DNA of 64,000 nt, from assembly GCF_907163105.1 (NCBI RefSeq), contig NZ_OU015321.1, positions 2,123,001 to 2,187,000 of the forward strand. The letters are read 5' to 3'. Shown here piece by piece: positions 26,078-35,410 of this stretch (position 1 is its first letter; the number at the start of each line of letters is the position of its first letter). The stretch comes from Cloacibacterium caeni (GTDB taxonomy: Bacteria; Bacteroidota; Bacteroidia; Flavobacteriales; Weeksellaceae). The notes under the pieces were generated by a model, which was not told the DNA's origin, searched no databases, and saw only the letters and a list, made by a program, of their open reading frames with translations. The position numbers were made by a program, and so were the translations under genes.

Positions 26078-27622
26078 ATGAATAATAAATTTATCCCAAT
26101 AATCTCCGTATTTATGACGATTTCACTTGTTGTTTTCGTGTCATTGCAATTTTATTGGCTTAAAGAATATTACAGCGCACTAGAGCAAGATTTTTCTAAT
26201 AAAGTATATACTGCGCTAGAAAATTCAAGTAAGAAAATTGAAGAATTAGAGATTCAGAAATACAACGAAAAGTTTAAAAATTTCGACAAAACTTTAGCCA
26301 ATAACGCTAAAAGTCCTACTCTTTTCCAAATCCAACAAACGCAGGATTCTGCAAACAAAACCACGCTTATTTTCAATAAAACCATTATTGAAAAACAAAA
26401 TATTCCGATTTCTAAAAAGGGAGACAGCATTACCAAAATAAAACTTTACAAAGACGAAGGTTTATACAGCTTTAAAAAAAACGAAAGTACTCCTCAGATT
26501 ATTTCTTCGGTTCAGAGTCAAGACATCAGCAGCGGACAATTTACCTTGACAGAGTTTGCGAAATTTAATGCTTCTAACTTACCTATCAACCAAAGAGTTA
26601 ATCCAAAAATGCTGGATTCCGTTCTCGCTAAAGAACTGAAAAACAATGGAATAAACTCTAAATTTGGTTATGGAATTTTGGACAAAAACAATAAATTAAC
26701 TCAGATTTCTAATAACACTTATTTAGATCAGCGAGACAAAACCAATTATAATTTTCCACTTTTTACAGACGATAAAGACCGAACGCTTTTTACGCTTTCG
26801 CTCGTTTTTCCAAGAAAAGATGCGTCTTTGGCAATGAACAATTTGCCTATGTTATTAGGAACTTTCATGTCCTTATTAACCATTTTGGGAATCTACATCA
26901 TCTCGATTAATTACATGATGAAACAGAAAAAAATCTCTGAAGTAAAAACTGATTTCATCAATAACATGTCTCATGAATTCAAAACACCATTAGCTACCAT
27001 TTCCGTAGCGACAGATGCTTTGGCTAATGATAAAATCTCTACCAATCCAGAAAAGGTAAAATATTATTCTCAACTCATCAAGCAAGAAAACTTGAGAATG
27101 AAAAAACAGGTAGAAAACGTTCTCAACATGTCTAAATTAGAGCGAAACGAGGTGAAACTCTTCTTAAAAGAGACCAATGTAAGAGAACTCATTAAGCAAA
27201 TTTCTCAATCATTCAGACTTATTGTAGAAGAAAGGGGCGGAACATTAACCGAAGAATTCAAAGCGGAACATTACCATGTAAAAGTAGATGAATTTCACCT
27301 TTCTAACGCACTGGTCAACTTACTGGACAACGCTAATAAATATTCGCCAGAAACCCCAGAAATTAGAATTACTACCAGAAACGAACCTGGATTTTATGTC
27401 ATTGCGATTTCTGATAAAGGAATGGGAATGGAACAACATAACAGAACCAAAATTTTCGAAAAATTCTTCAGAGAAGAAACTGGGAATATTCACAATGTAA
27501 AAGGACAAGGTTTAGGATTGTCTTACGTGAAGAAAATTGTAGAACTACATAACGGTCAAGTGATTGTAGAATCAGAAAAAGATAAAGGCAGCACATTTAC
27601 CATAAAACTGCCGATGAAATAA
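26078..27622 (+). CDS. Sensor histidine kinase, inner membrane
   Basis: A 514-residue two-component sensor. A first membrane helix (about 7-28), a periplasmic domain of about 225 residues and a second helix (about 258-282) precede the kinase core: H-box NNMSHEFKTPLATIS with the phosphorylated His near 299, N-box LVNLLDNANKYS (about 413), G1 ISDKGMGM and G2 GQGLGLSYVKKI. The next gene, 25 bases downstream, is its response regulator. Size and layout resemble RprX of Bacteroides, but the periplasmic sensor is not recognisable and the signal is unknown. Confidence 0.92.
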   Translation: MNNKFIPIISVFMTISLVVFVSLQFYWLKEYYSALEQDFSNKVYTALENSSKKIEELEIQKYNEKFKNFDKTLANNAKSPTLFQIQQTQDSANKTTLIFNKTIIEKQNIPISKKGDSITKIKLYKDEGLYSFKKNESTPQIISSVQSQDISSGQFTLTEFAKFNASNLPINQRVNPKMLDSVLAKELKNNGINSKFGYGILDKNNKLTQISNNTYLDQRDKTNYNFPLFTDDKDRTLFTLSLVFPRKDASLAMNNLPMLLGTFMSLLTILGIYIISINYMMKQKKISEVKTDFINNMSHEFKTPLATISVATDALANDKISTNPEKVKYYSQLIKQENLRMKKQVENVLNMSKLERNEVKLFLKETNVRELIKQISQSFRLIVEERGGTLTEEFKAEHYHVKVDEFHLSNALVNLLDNANKYSPETPEIRITTRNEPGFYVIAISDKGMGMEQHNRTKIFEKFFREETGNIHNVKGQGLGLSYVKKIVELHNGQVIVESEKDKGSTFTIKLPMK

Positions 27623-27647
27623 CAACAAATAAAAAACACCAAATATT

Positions 27648-28334
27648 ATGAGTAACAGAATCTTATTAGTAGAAGACGACCAAAGTTTCGGAGCGGTACT
27701 TAAAGATTATTTAAGCATTAACAACTTTGATGTAACCCTTGCTATTGACGGAGAATTAGGGCTAAAAGAATTCACAGAAAAGGAATTTGACATCTGTATT
27801 TTTGATGTCATGATGCCTAAAAAAGACGGCTTTTCACTAGCTGAAGACGTGAGAAAAATAGACAAGAATACTCCCATTATATTTTTAACAGCAAGAAACC
27901 AGCGTGAAGACGTTTTAAAAGGCTATCAAATTGGTGCAGATGATTACATCACAAAGCCATTTGACACCGAATTACTTTTATACAAAATCAAAGCTATTTT
28001 ACAAAGAAGTGCAGTAGTAGAAGACGAAGAGCAAGAGCAATTTAAAATTTCTAACATGTTTTTCGATTCAGTTTTAAGACAATTGCGAGTAGGTGATAAT
28101 GAATACAAACTTTCGCCAAAAGAAAACGAATTGCTAAAACTTCTTTGTCTACACAGAAATGATTTCATGCCAAGAGATTTAGCATTAAGAAAAATCTGGA
28201 AAAAAGAAAATTATTTCACGGCAAGAAGTATGGACGTGTACATTGCTAAACTCAGAAAGCTCCTAAAAGATGATGAAGGATTAGAAATCATTAACGTGCA
28301 TGGAGAAGGGTTCAGACTTTTAGTAAAAAATTAA
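27648..28334 (+). CDS. OmpR-family response regulator
   Basis: A 228-residue DNA-binding regulator. The receiver domain (1-120) shows the acidic pair VEDD, the phospho-acceptor Asp in CIFDVMMPKKDG (about 53), Thr in FLTARN and Lys in TKPFD. The C-terminal winged helix (about 130-228) has LSPKENELLKLL and the YFTARSMDVYIAKLRKLL recognition region. It pairs with the upstream kinase in a two-gene operon, resembling RprY. Targets are unknown; no obvious repeated operator was found nearby. A terminator follows directly. Confidence 0.93.
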   Translation: MSNRILLVEDDQSFGAVLKDYLSINNFDVTLAIDGELGLKEFTEKEFDICIFDVMMPKKDGFSLAEDVRKIDKNTPIIFLTARNQREDVLKGYQIGADDYITKPFDTELLLYKIKAILQRSAVVEDEEQEQFKISNMFFDSVLRQLRVGDNEYKLSPKENELLKLLCLHRNDFMPRDLALRKIWKKENYFTARSMDVYIAKLRKLLKDDEGLEIINVHGEGFRLLVKN

Positions 28335-28336
28335 AT

Positions 28337-28370
28337 AAAAAAAATCCACCAAAATTTGGTGGATTTTTTA
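28337..28370. terminator. Bidirectional terminator between response regulator and SPOR genes
   Basis: AAATCCACCAAA and TTTGGTGGATTT form a strong stem with A- and T-rich flanks between two convergent genes. Confidence 0.9.
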
Positions 28371-28386
28371 TGCTAATGTGTGAAAA

Positions 28387-28902
28387 TTATTTCGCTTCTA
28401 CACAAAAAACTCTGTATTGTACGGCAATTGCAGCAGGAAAATAACTTCTAATTCTTGTTAAATCGCCACTTGCAGATTGCTTACTGAAATAGCTTCCCAC
28501 CAAAACCTTATAATTTGGTCTTAATGAAGCATCAGTTTCTGCTTTCATATTTGGGAATTTCGTACGGAAATAAGATTTCACTTTGTTGGCTTCTTCATTA
28601 CTTTTTACAACCGCCACCTGAATTTTGTAACCTAAAATTCTAGGATTATCTCTACAGATTTCAGCATTTGTTTTAGGTTTCGTCGAAATTTCTACTTTCG
28701 GAGTTTCATTTTTGTTCGCTTCTTCCTCTTTAATCTTATCACATTTCCCTTCTAAATCCGTTAAAAGTTCATTTACTCTGCTATCCATAGAAACTTTCAA
28801 CTCTGTTCCATTATGTGTTTCTTTTTTCTCAACTACCTGAGCATTAGAGATATTAAAACTTAAAAAAGCTAATAATGATAGTATTTTTATTACGTTTTTC
28901 AT
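28387..28902 (-). CDS. Exported SPOR domain protein
   Basis: A 171-residue protein with a signal peptide (KNVIKILSLLAFLSFNISNAQ). A charged linker rich in Lys/Glu/Asn is followed by a C-terminal SPOR domain of about 75 residues: YKIQVAVVKSNEEANKVKSYF, YKVLVGSYFSKQSASGDLTRI. SPOR domains bind denuded peptidoglycan glycans, often at the division site, so a cell-envelope role is likely. The start is MKNVIKIL (28902); an in-frame codon 18 bases upstream overlaps the promoter. Monocistronic. Confidence 0.85.
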   Translation of the reverse strand: MKNVIKILSLLAFLSFNISNAQVVEKKETHNGTELKVSMDSRVNELLTDLEGKCDKIKEEEANKNETPKVEISTKPKTNAEICRDNPRILGYKIQVAVVKSNEEANKVKSYFRTKFPNMKAETDASLRPNYKVLVGSYFSKQSASGDLTRIRSYFPAAIAVQYRVFCVEAK

Positions 28903-28917
28903 TAAAATTATTTTTGA

Positions 28918-28947
28918 CAAAGTTAATACAAATAAAAATTATACCAA
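28918..28947 (-). promoter_or_regulatory. Promoter of the SPOR protein gene
   Basis: Minus-strand TTG (28945-28947), 19-base spacer and TAacTTTG (plus CAAAGTTA, 28918-28925). The ATG follows 15 bases later. Confidence 0.6.
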
Positions 28948-29029
28948 TCTTTCTTATTTAGAACAATTATAAATTAAAAAAATTTGATAAAATACACACA
29001 AACCTTCTGTTAATATTGTGTTAAAGTAT

Positions 29030-29037
29030 TATTTTTG
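29030..29037 (+). promoter_or_regulatory. -7 box of the ACIII operon
   Basis: TAttTTTG, 45 bases before the actA ATG. No exact TTG at the -33 distance. Confidence 0.5.
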
Positions 29038-29082
29038 CGGAATTGAATGTAAACTCAATAGTATTAACCCAAGATTATTTAA

Positions 29083-30426
29083 ATGATTAGTTGGAGAAAG
29101 CATTACAAGAGAGTGTTGTTAGCATGTAGTTTGCTCTTAACAACCAGTGCTTCTATTTACGCTCAAGATCTTAAAGGTGACGCTAAGAAAGGAGAAACCC
29201 TTTTTAAGACCAATTGTTCTGCGTGTCATGCGCTAGATAAACAAATGGTAGGCCCAGCTTTAGGAGGCGTAGTAGACAGATTAAAAACGGAACAAAATTT
29301 AGGTGTAGATTGGTTCCAAAAATGGATTAGAGATAACAAAGCACTTAGAGCTTCTGGCGATAAGTATGCGAATGAAGTCTTCGAAAAATTCAACAAAGTA
29401 GAGATGACTGCGTATCCAAATCTTACAGATCAGGATATTGCAGACCTTCTAGAATACACCACTAATCCGCCAAAAGCAGAGCCTGCTGCAGCAGAAACTG
29501 ATGTGAATTCACCAGAAGCCATCAAAGCTGCTCAAGATGAAAAAAATAATTCATCTGCTCTATTAATTTCTTTAGCCGCAGTTGGAGGATTACTTCTTTG
29601 GTTACTTTTCAGATTAACCCAACTCGTAAATTTACACAGAAAATCTGGAGAAATTTCTGCTCTAGACGCTACAAGAATCAACTCAATTGGCGAATTCTAC
29701 GAGAAGTACAATACGCTAGGTAAAGCATTAATGGGATTATTAGCCCTATTTGCACTTTACGGAATTTGGAATTGGTTAATGTGGGTAGGTGTATACAAAG
29801 GTTATCAACCAGAGCAACCTATTTACTTCTCTCACAAAATTCACGCTGGTGAGAATAAAATCGATTGTCAATTATGTCACTCAAGTGCTAAGTATGGTAA
29901 AGTATCAGAAATCCCTTCTGTAAACGTTTGTATGAATTGCCACAAAGGTATTTCAGAATACAAAGGAAAATACATAGAAGAAGGAAAATCTAGAGAATTC
30001 TATACTGCAGAGATTAAGAAAATCTACGAAGCTGCTGGGTGGGATGAAGGTTCACAGTCTTACACTGGAAAAACTAAACCAATCGAGTGGGTGAGAATTC
30101 ACAATATGCCAGATTTCGTATACTTCAATCACGCACAACACGTGGTAGCAGGTGAACAAACCATCATCAAAGCTAAAAAAGTAGACGTAGTATGTAAAGC
30201 TTGTCACGGTCAAGTTCAAGAAATGGACAAAGTACAAATGGCAAATAGCTTCACAATGGGATGGTGTATTGATTGTCACAGAACTACAGAAGTAGACATG
30301 ACAAACGGTTATAACAAAGAATACTACCAAAAACTTCACGACAAGTTGAAAAAACAATACGGTGGAGAAACTAAAATGACCGTAGATGCTATTGGTGGTT
30401 TAGAGTGTGGTAAATGTCATTATTAA
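29083..30426 (+). CDS. actA: ACIII subunit ActA: monohaem cytochrome c domain fused to pentahaem part
   Basis: A 447-residue multihaem cytochrome c of alternative complex III. A signal-like N-terminus is followed by a monohaem domain (CSACH, 45-49, PALGGV), two membrane helices (about 157-180 and 212-236), then five more CxxCH sites at about 262, 283, 371, 395 and 442, six in all. In ACIII the ActA haems carry electrons from the iron-sulphur subunit ActB to ActE or the oxidase. It opens a six-gene operon. The N-terminal monohaem domain is additional to the classic pentahaem description. Confidence 0.9.
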   Translation: MISWRKHYKRVLLACSLLLTTSASIYAQDLKGDAKKGETLFKTNCSACHALDKQMVGPALGGVVDRLKTEQNLGVDWFQKWIRDNKALRASGDKYANEVFEKFNKVEMTAYPNLTDQDIADLLEYTTNPPKAEPAAAETDVNSPEAIKAAQDEKNNSSALLISLAAVGGLLLWLLFRLTQLVNLHRKSGEISALDATRINSIGEFYEKYNTLGKALMGLLALFALYGIWNWLMWVGVYKGYQPEQPIYFSHKIHAGENKIDCQLCHSSAKYGKVSEIPSVNVCMNCHKGISEYKGKYIEEGKSREFYTAEIKKIYEAAGWDEGSQSYTGKTKPIEWVRIHNMPDFVYFNHAQHVVAGEQTIIKAKKVDVVCKACHGQVQEMDKVQMANSFTMGWCIDCHRTTEVDMTNGYNKEYYQKLHDKLKKQYGGETKMTVDAIGGLECGKCHY

Positions 30427-30448
30427 TAACAGAAAATTAGAAGTATAA

Positions 30449-33400
30449 ATGGCTTCAAATAAAATACAATTCAGAAGTATTCACGAACTTAAAGACCAAT
30501 CGCTTAATGCGAAATTGGCTCAAAAAGAATTTCAAAACGAAATTCCTGTAGATGAGTTCTTGGGTGATGCAGAAAAAATGAACAATTCTGGGACTTCTAG
30601 AAGGGATTTCTTAAAATTATTAGGCTTCTCTACAGCTGCAGTTACTCTTGCAGCGTGTGAAGCTCCAGTAATCAAAACAATTCCTTACGTGGTAAAACCA
30701 CACAGTATTATTCCAGGAATTCCTAATTATTATGCATCTACCTATTTTGACGGGTTTGACTTTGCTAGTGTTTTAGTAAAAACTAGAGAAGGTAGACCAA
30801 TTAAAATTGAACCGAATAAAACTGCAAACGATCTAGGTAAAACAAATGCTAGAGCTCAAGCAAGTGTATTGTCATTATATGATAATGATAAAATTAAGCA
30901 ACCAAAACTAGACGGTAAAGACGAAACTTTCGACAAAGTAGATTCTGTAGTTCTAGAAGCACTAACTAAAGCTCAAGCTGAAAACAAGAAAATTGTAGTT
31001 CTTTCTCATTCATATCCTTCTCCTACATTCAAGAAATTATTCGGAGAGTTTAAAACCAAATATCCTAATGCAGAATTAGTAACTTACGATGCTTATACGT
31101 ATGCTGCTGCATTAGACGCTGCTCAAGAAGTTTTCGGTAATAGAGCATTACCAGTTTACGACTTATCAGCAACTGAATTAGTGGTTTCTTTCCAAGCAGA
31201 TTTCTTAGGAGATTATAACGCAAACAGCTTAGAAACATCATACGCAGCTGCTAGAAAGCCAGGAGCTAACATGCTTAGACATATTCAAGTAGAATCTAAC
31301 ATGTCTCTTACTGGTGCTAATGCTGATACCAGAATTAAACAAAAACCTTCTGCTGTAAATAAAACATTAGTAGAAGTTTATAACGCAATCGTAGGAGGCG
31401 GTACTTCTGATAAAGTAGCTTCTGAAATTGCTAAAGAATTACAAGCTAAAGGAAACAAAGCGGTAGTTTTTGCAGACGGTTCTAAAGCTTCTTATGTTTT
31501 AGCACACTTAATCAATCAAAAATTAGGTTCTGTAGCTTTCACAGGAAAAGCTAACCTATTAAAAGAATATGACAACGCAAGATTTAACGAGTTTTTAACT
31601 TGGGTAAATGCTGGTCAAGTTGGTGTTTTAGTTGCTAACAACGTAAACCCAATCTATTCTCACGCAAAAGGTGCAGAATTCAAAAAATCATTAAGCAAAG
31701 TAGGAATTGTAGTTGCTGTAGCTGATAAGAAAAATGAAATTGCTCAAGCAGCGAAAGTAGTCATTCCAGCAGCGCATTGGTTAGAGTCATGGGGTGATAT
31801 TGCTCCTCAAACTGGCTCTTATTCATTAATGCAACCTACTATCCAAAAAATATTCAAATCTAGACAAATTGAAGAATCACTTCTTGTTTGGATAAACGGA
31901 AAAGGATTTACTCCTAACTATTATGAATATTTAAAAGCTAATGCTGCAACAATTCTTAATGGAACTTCATTTAACCAAGCTCTTTACAATGGTTTTAATG
32001 CAGGAAACATTACAGGAACTCTATCTTACACAGGTGGAGATGCTGCAAAAGCGGTTTCAGAATTACAAGGTTTCAAAGCTTCTAAATTAGAACTTGTACT
32101 TTATACCACTACTGCAATGGGAGACGGTACTCAAGCCAATAACCCTTGGTTACAAGAGTTACCAGATCCAATTACGAGAATGGCTTGGGATAACTACCTT
32201 ACTATTTCTCCAGCAGACGCTAAAGAATATGGTATCGAAAATGAATTAAATGCGAGAATGCAGTTAGATGGTACTGTGGTAAATCTTACTGTAAATGGTG
32301 TGAAATTAGAAAACGTTCCTGTTTTCATTCAGCCAGGTCAAGCAGAAGGTTCATTAGGTCTTGCTTTAGGTTATGGTAAAAAAGACTCAGGTAAAGTAGC
32401 TGAAACAGGTGTAAACGCTTATCCTCTATTTGATGGGTATAACACTGTAGTATCTAATGTTTCTATTGAAAAATCAGGAGCAGATGATCACGAATTTGCA
32501 GGAGTACAGCTTCAAAATACATTAATGGGTCGTTACGAAATCGCTAAAGAAGTAACATTAGATACTTACTTAAACGAAGACGTAAATAAGTGGAATAAGC
32601 CATTAACAATGGAAACATTACAAGGAACATTACCTATGGGTAAAGTAGACCTTTGGGATGCTTTCGATGATACTGATGGCCCTCACTTTAATCTTTCTGT
32701 AGATCTTAACTCATGTATCGGTTGTGGAGCTTGTATCATTGCTTGTCAAGCAGAAAACAACGTACCTGTAGTAGGTAAAGAAGAGGTAAGAATGTCTAGA
32801 GATATGGCTTGGCTAAGAATCGATAGATATTACTCTGCTAAAGAAAAAATTGAAGTAAAAGAAGGTTTAGACAAGGGATTAAACGTTCCTAACCTTTATG
32901 ATATATTAATTGAACCAAACGAAAGTCCTGATGTGATTTTCCAACCAGTAATGTGTCAGCACTGTAATCACGCACCTTGTGAAACAGTTTGTCCTGTTGC
33001 TGCAACTTCTCACGGTAAGCAAGGTCAAAACCAAATGGCTTACAACAGATGTATCGGTACAAGATATTGTGCAAACAACTGTCCTTACAAAGTAAGAAGA
33101 TTCAATTGGTTTACTTATAACTTGAATGATAAGTTTGACTTCAACATGAATAACGATTTAGGAAGAATGGTTCTAAATCCAGATGTTGTAGTAAGAACTA
33201 GAGGGGTAATGGAAAAATGTTCTATGTGTATCCAAATGACTCAAGCTACAATTCTAGAAGCTAAAAAAGAAGGCAGAAGAATTGAAGATGGAGAACTTAA
33301 AACAGCTTGTTCACAAGCTTGTTCTACAGGAGCACTTAAATTTGGTGATATGAATGACAAATCATCAGAAGTAAGAGCATTATTCAATGACAAGAGAAAA

Positions 33401-33484
33401 TATGTATTGTTAGAAGAAGTGGGTACTAAACCAAACGTATTCTACCATACAAAAGTGAGAAACAGAAAAGAAAAAAACGTTTAA
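30449..33484 (+). CDS. actB: ACIII subunit ActB: molybdopterin-oxidoreductase-like iron-sulphur protein
   Basis: A 1011-residue periplasmic subunit. A twin-arginine signal (TSRRDFLKLLGF) leads into a lipobox, LAAC with Cys70, so it is probably a Tat-exported lipoprotein. Residues about 100-730 are molybdopterin-oxidoreductase-like but in known ACIII bind no cofactor. The C-terminal part binds Fe-S clusters: CIGCGACIIAC (about 756), CQHCNHAPCETVC (about 836), CIGTRYCANNCP (about 867), CSMCIQM (about 923) and a last CSQAC (about 953). It passes electrons from menaquinol to ActA. Positioned 22 bases after actA. Confidence 0.93.
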   Translation: MASNKIQFRSIHELKDQSLNAKLAQKEFQNEIPVDEFLGDAEKMNNSGTSRRDFLKLLGFSTAAVTLAACEAPVIKTIPYVVKPHSIIPGIPNYYASTYFDGFDFASVLVKTREGRPIKIEPNKTANDLGKTNARAQASVLSLYDNDKIKQPKLDGKDETFDKVDSVVLEALTKAQAENKKIVVLSHSYPSPTFKKLFGEFKTKYPNAELVTYDAYTYAAALDAAQEVFGNRALPVYDLSATELVVSFQADFLGDYNANSLETSYAAARKPGANMLRHIQVESNMSLTGANADTRIKQKPSAVNKTLVEVYNAIVGGGTSDKVASEIAKELQAKGNKAVVFADGSKASYVLAHLINQKLGSVAFTGKANLLKEYDNARFNEFLTWVNAGQVGVLVANNVNPIYSHAKGAEFKKSLSKVGIVVAVADKKNEIAQAAKVVIPAAHWLESWGDIAPQTGSYSLMQPTIQKIFKSRQIEESLLVWINGKGFTPNYYEYLKANAATILNGTSFNQALYNGFNAGNITGTLSYTGGDAAKAVSELQGFKASKLELVLYTTTAMGDGTQANNPWLQELPDPITRMAWDNYLTISPADAKEYGIENELNARMQLDGTVVNLTVNGVKLENVPVFIQPGQAEGSLGLALGYGKKDSGKVAETGVNAYPLFDGYNTVVSNVSIEKSGADDHEFAGVQLQNTLMGRYEIAKEVTLDTYLNEDVNKWNKPLTMETLQGTLPMGKVDLWDAFDDTDGPHFNLSVDLNSCIGCGACIIACQAENNVPVVGKEEVRMSRDMAWLRIDRYYSAKEKIEVKEGLDKGLNVPNLYDILIEPNESPDVIFQPVMCQHCNHAPCETVCPVAATSHGKQGQNQMAYNRCIGTRYCANNCPYKVRRFNWFTYNLNDKFDFNMNNDLGRMVLNPDVVVRTRGVMEKCSMCIQMTQATILEAKKEGRRIEDGELKTACSQACSTGALKFGDMNDKSSEVRALFNDKRKYVLLEEVGTKPNVFYHTKVRNRKEKNV

Positions 33485-33504
33485 ATAATATAAATAGGTA
33501 AAAA

Positions 33505-34902
33505 ATGTCAGGACATTACGAAGCCCCTATTAGGGAACCGCTAATTATTGGTCACAAGACTTATCACGATATCACCGAAGATATTGCAAGACCTATCGAA
33601 GAAAGAGCCGGAAAACTCTGGTGGATTTCTTTTTGGGCAGCTCTAGTTCTATTTGTATACGGTTTTGGATGTATTGCTTACACCATTGGTACCGGTATCG
33701 GAGCTTGGGGACTAAACAAAACCATTAACTGGGGTTGGGATATTACTAACTTCGTTTGGTGGGTAGGTATTGGTCACGCAGGAACCTTAATCTCTGCAGT
33801 ATTGTTATTATTTAGACAAAGATGGAGAATGTCTGTAAACCGTTCTGCAGAAGCGATGACGATTTTTGCAGTTGTACAGGCAGCAATCTTCCCAGTAATT
33901 CACATGGGTAGAGTTTGGGTAGGATATTGGGTATTCCCTTTACCAAACCAATTTGGTTCTCTTTGGACTAACTTTAACTCTCCACTACTTTGGGACGTAT
34001 TTGCAATCTCTACTTACTTCTCTGTATCTACCGTATTCTGGTTCATGGGACTTATCCCAGACTTTGCAATGATTAGAGATAGAGCAAAAACGCCTTGGAC
34101 TAAAAAGATTTATACATTCCTAGCATTCGGTTGGGGTGGTAAAGCAAAACACTGGCAAAGATTCGAAGAGTTATCTCTTGTATTAGCTGGTTTAGCAACA
34201 CCACTTGTATTCTCAGTACACACCACGGTATCATTTGACTTCGCAACTTCAGTAATCAAAGGATGGCACTCTACAATCTATCCTCCTTACTTCGTAGCAG
34301 GTGCGATTTTCTCAGGATTTGCAATGGTACAAACCCTTCTATTAGTTGCTAGAAAAGTAGCACACTTAGAAGATTATATTACTATGTATCATATCGAAAT
34401 CATGAACATCGTAATCATCGTAACAGGTGGTATGGTAACAGTAGCTTATGCTGTAGAATACTTCATCGGTTGGTACTCAGGAAGTAGATATGAAGACTTT
34501 ACATATTTATCTCCAGGTGCTGCTACTGGTCCTTACTGGTGGGCATTCTGGGCACTAATTATCTGTAACTTAGTTGTTCCTGCTTCTTTCTGGTTCAAAA
34601 AATTAAGAACAAATATTATTTGGACTTTCTTCGTAGCATTAATCATCAACATCGGTATGTGGTTTGAAAGATTTGACATCATTGTTATCAACCTTTCTAG
34701 AGACTATTTACCAGGTTCTTGGACGATGTTTAAGCCAACGATTATAGACGTAGGAGTTTATTTAGGAACAATTGGTTTCTTCGGAGTATTATTCCTATTA
34801 TACGCTAGAACATTCCCTGTAATTGCACAGGCTGAATTGAAGACTATTTTGAAAATTTCAGGTGAAACTTATAAAGCAAAAGAAGGAGATGAGCACCACT
34901 AA
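33505..34902 (+). CDS. actC: ACIII subunit ActC: NrfD-like quinol-binding membrane protein
   Basis: A 465-residue NrfD/PsrC-family integral membrane protein with about ten helices. The family features include WWVGIGHAGTLISAVLLLF, FPVIHMGRVWVGYW with a conserved His/Arg, and a Trp-rich periplasmic segment YWWAFWALIICNLV. In ACIII, ActC carries the menaquinol oxidation site. Its 3' end overlaps actD by 14 bases, and it follows actB by 20 bases, indicating tight co-transcription and translational coupling. Confidence 0.93.
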   Translation: MSGHYEAPIREPLIIGHKTYHDITEDIARPIEERAGKLWWISFWAALVLFVYGFGCIAYTIGTGIGAWGLNKTINWGWDITNFVWWVGIGHAGTLISAVLLLFRQRWRMSVNRSAEAMTIFAVVQAAIFPVIHMGRVWVGYWVFPLPNQFGSLWTNFNSPLLWDVFAISTYFSVSTVFWFMGLIPDFAMIRDRAKTPWTKKIYTFLAFGWGGKAKHWQRFEELSLVLAGLATPLVFSVHTTVSFDFATSVIKGWHSTIYPPYFVAGAIFSGFAMVQTLLLVARKVAHLEDYITMYHIEIMNIVIIVTGGMVTVAYAVEYFIGWYSGSRYEDFTYLSPGAATGPYWWAFWALIICNLVVPASFWFKKLRTNIIWTFFVALIINIGMWFERFDIIVINLSRDYLPGSWTMFKPTIIDVGVYLGTIGFFGVLFLLYARTFPVIAQAELKTILKISGETYKAKEGDEHH

Positions 34903-35410
34903 AAGAATATATGGACTTTATGGCGATGACGACGATTTAATGAACGGCGTTAAAGCTTTCAGAGATAAAGGTATTGAAATTACCGAAGTGTATACTCCAT
35001 TCCCAGTTCACGGACTAGATAAAGCTTTAGGTCTTAAGAAAACTAGAATTTCAGACGCAGCTTTTATCTATGCAGTTTATGGTGTTACCATTGGTGCTTT
35101 AGCAACTTGGTACATGATGAATCATGACTGGCCACAAAACATAGGTGGTAAACCAGCTTTCTCGTGGGCTCATAACATGCCTGCTTTTGTAGTTCCAATG
35201 TTTGAATTAATGGTATTCTGTGCTGCACACATGATGTCTCTTACTTTCTTAGTAAGAAATAAAATGTATCCTGGAGCTGCTCCTCAGAATCCAGATCCTA
35301 GAACTACGGATGATAAGTTTATGATGGAGTTTGTATCTGACGATGTAGAAACCATTAAACAGATGCTGATTGAAACAGGTGTAGAAGAAATAACTGTAAA
35401 AGATGCGTAA
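34889..35410 (+). CDS. actD: ACIII subunit ActD (DUF3341)
   Basis: A 173-residue membrane subunit of the DUF3341 family with two central helices (about 55-80 and 100-125). Seen: IYGLYGDDDDLMNGVKAFRD, ITEVYTPFPVHGLD, and a conserved PAFVVPMFELMVFCAAHMMS. The start is MSTTKRIYGLYG (34889), overlapping the end of actC by 14 bases; a longer frame from 34862 would read 40 bases of actC and is rejected. The subunit binds no cofactor and is thought to stabilise the complex. Confidence 0.9.
   Translation: MSTTKRIYGLYGDDDDLMNGVKAFRDKGIEITEVYTPFPVHGLDKALGLKKTRISDAAFIYAVYGVTIGALATWYMMNHDWPQNIGGKPAFSWAHNMPAFVVPMFELMVFCAAHMMSLTFLVRNKMYPGAAPQNPDPRTTDDKFMMEFVSDDVETIKQMLIETGVEEITVKDA

Noticed and set aside
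26078-28334. Calling the two-component pair RprX/RprY outright
   Set aside because: Size and layout fit, but OmpR-type pairs are numerous and the sensor domain cannot be identified without an alignment.
30052-30357. 101-codon minus-strand frame inside actA
   Set aside because: It is a shadow of the haem-binding region; Cys/His-rich coding on the plus strand keeps the other strand open. No start context.
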